A model generated the notes under the pieces. That model was given only the letters and a program-made list of their open reading frames with translations, was not told the DNA's origin and ran no database searches. The translations under genes were made by a program, and so were the position numbers. Shown piece after piece: positions 29,929 through 30,427 of a stretch of 30,427 bases of DNA; positions within the stretch are counted from its first letter, which is position 1, and every line of letters starts with the position of its first letter. This stretch comes from a virus: IMG/VR virus record IMGVR_UViG_3300014501_000055, positions 1-30,427 of that record; one strand, given 5' to 3'.

Positions 29929-30427
29929 ATGAGACTGTGATCCAAGAGAAAATCGAGATGGCTGTCGGGCAGGAAGCCCCCGCACCGCAGTTGCCGACTG
30001 TCGTGAAGCAGGAGCGCGTGCCGCGGAAGGCGAAGGCCGAAACGGTGCCGCAGTTCTCGGCGCACATCGCCGCTTCAATTCTGGCGATCACCCGCGTAAT
30101 CGAGCGCGTTCAAAAGAAGGGCGAGAACGAATTTCAGCACTACAAATACATGCGCTGGGAGGACATCAACGAAGAACTCGCGCCATTGCTCGCCGCGCAC
30201 GGCCTTATCATCGTGCAGTCCGAGCAGAGCCGCAGCCTGCTTGAGGAAAACGACAAGGGCTCCGTGCTGGCGATCGTGTATCACTTCACCATCGTCAACG
30301 AGAAGGGCGAGGCATGGCCCTCCGTCGAATGGACGGCGATTGCGCGGCTGCGCGACCAAAAGGGCATCACTGACGACAAGGCGGCATCGAAGTGCCACAC
30401 GCAGGCCGAAAAGCAATTCTGCATCAA
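29925..30427 (+). CDS. ERF-family single-strand annealing protein (partial, runs off window)
   Basis: GTG at 29925 overlaps the membrane-gene stop (GTGA), with GGAG eight nt upstream. The frame stays open to the window edge (167 codons). After a ~45-residue basic/Gln-rich N-terminus it reads FSAHIAASILAITRVIERVQ, KKGENEFQHYKYMRWEDINE, ELAPLLAAHGLIIVQSE, then IVYHFTIVNEKGEAWPSVEW and DDKAASKCHTQAEKQF, matching the ERF superfamily (I-x-x-V-x-K-x-x-x-N-x-F-x-x-Y-x-[YF]). ERF proteins anneal single strands in phage recombination and replication. Its place in the early operon fits. Confidence 0.8.
   Translation, partial: MNETVIQEKIEMAVGQEAPAPQLPTVVKQERVPRKAKAETVPQFSAHIAASILAITRVIERVQKKGENEFQHYKYMRWEDINEELAPLLAAHGLIIVQSEQSRSLLEENDKGSVLAIVYHFTIVNEKGEAWPSVEWTAIARLRDQKGITDDKAASKCHTQAEKQFCI

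Noticed and set aside
1-30427. tRNA genes, CRISPR arrays, insertion sequences, integrase or att sites
   Set aside because: No cloverleaf, regularly spaced repeat, transposase or tyrosine/serine recombinase signature was recognised.

Overview
The window is a contiguous piece of a temperate, short-tailed (podovirus-type) phage or prophage from an alphaproteobacterium, probably of the rhizobial/Hyphomicrobiales kind. Evidence for the virus: a complete series of head and tail genes in virion order. Evidence for the host group: a GcrA-family regulator, a family essentially confined to Alphaproteobacteria; high GC; and several small accessory proteins of a type I associate with rhizobial prophages. 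No host gene, integrase, tRNA, CRISPR array or insertion sequence is visible. Lysis genes and most replication enzymes must lie outside.

Layout. From 1 to about 24.9 kb everything is on the minus strand and reads right to left as a late operon: terminase small-like gene (24.3-24.9 kb), six small accessory genes, terminase large subunit (20.9-22.3), portal (18.6-20.2), Bbp19-like protein, scaffold, a 71-aa protein, major capsid (16.35-17.3), Bbp16-like cement protein, two short paralogous-looking genes, an exported protein, an O-antigen-ligase-like membrane protein with an out-of-frame TPR-like partner, tail tubular A and B, four internal/ejection proteins (one with a lysozyme domain), and the start of a T7-type tail fibre with a pectate-lyase-type domain. 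Many junctions are ATGA/TGATG overlaps, which suggests translational coupling.

From 25.0 to 29.3 kb lie a short rightward pair (HTH protein and zinc-ribbon protein) and a second leftward group: VRR-NUC nuclease, GcrA homologue, a 99-aa protein, then a 280-nt intergenic region with tandem structured repeats, two probable replication-module proteins, and small genes. At 29.26-29.35 kb is a compact divergent switch: a Cro/YdaS-like regulator read leftward and an early operon read rightward, ending in an ERF recombinase cut off by the window edge.

Most notable signals: (1) the 10-mer CGTGCGTTGC occurs five times, always in the late direction and 30-108 nt upstream of a late-module gene start (fibre, tail tube, scaffold, portal-side gene, terminase), a candidate late regulatory element; (2) two tandem ~89-nt units, each with conserved flanks around a different hairpin, upstream of the replication genes; (3) a 21/24 inverted repeat flanking the 99-aa gene; (4) the O-antigen-ligase-like gene, whose natural continuation sits in the +1 frame at a GGGG run; (5) a divergent switch whose two -35 elements overlap and whose regulator mRNA would be nearly leaderless. 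All family names come from reading the sequence by eye; no database search was possible.
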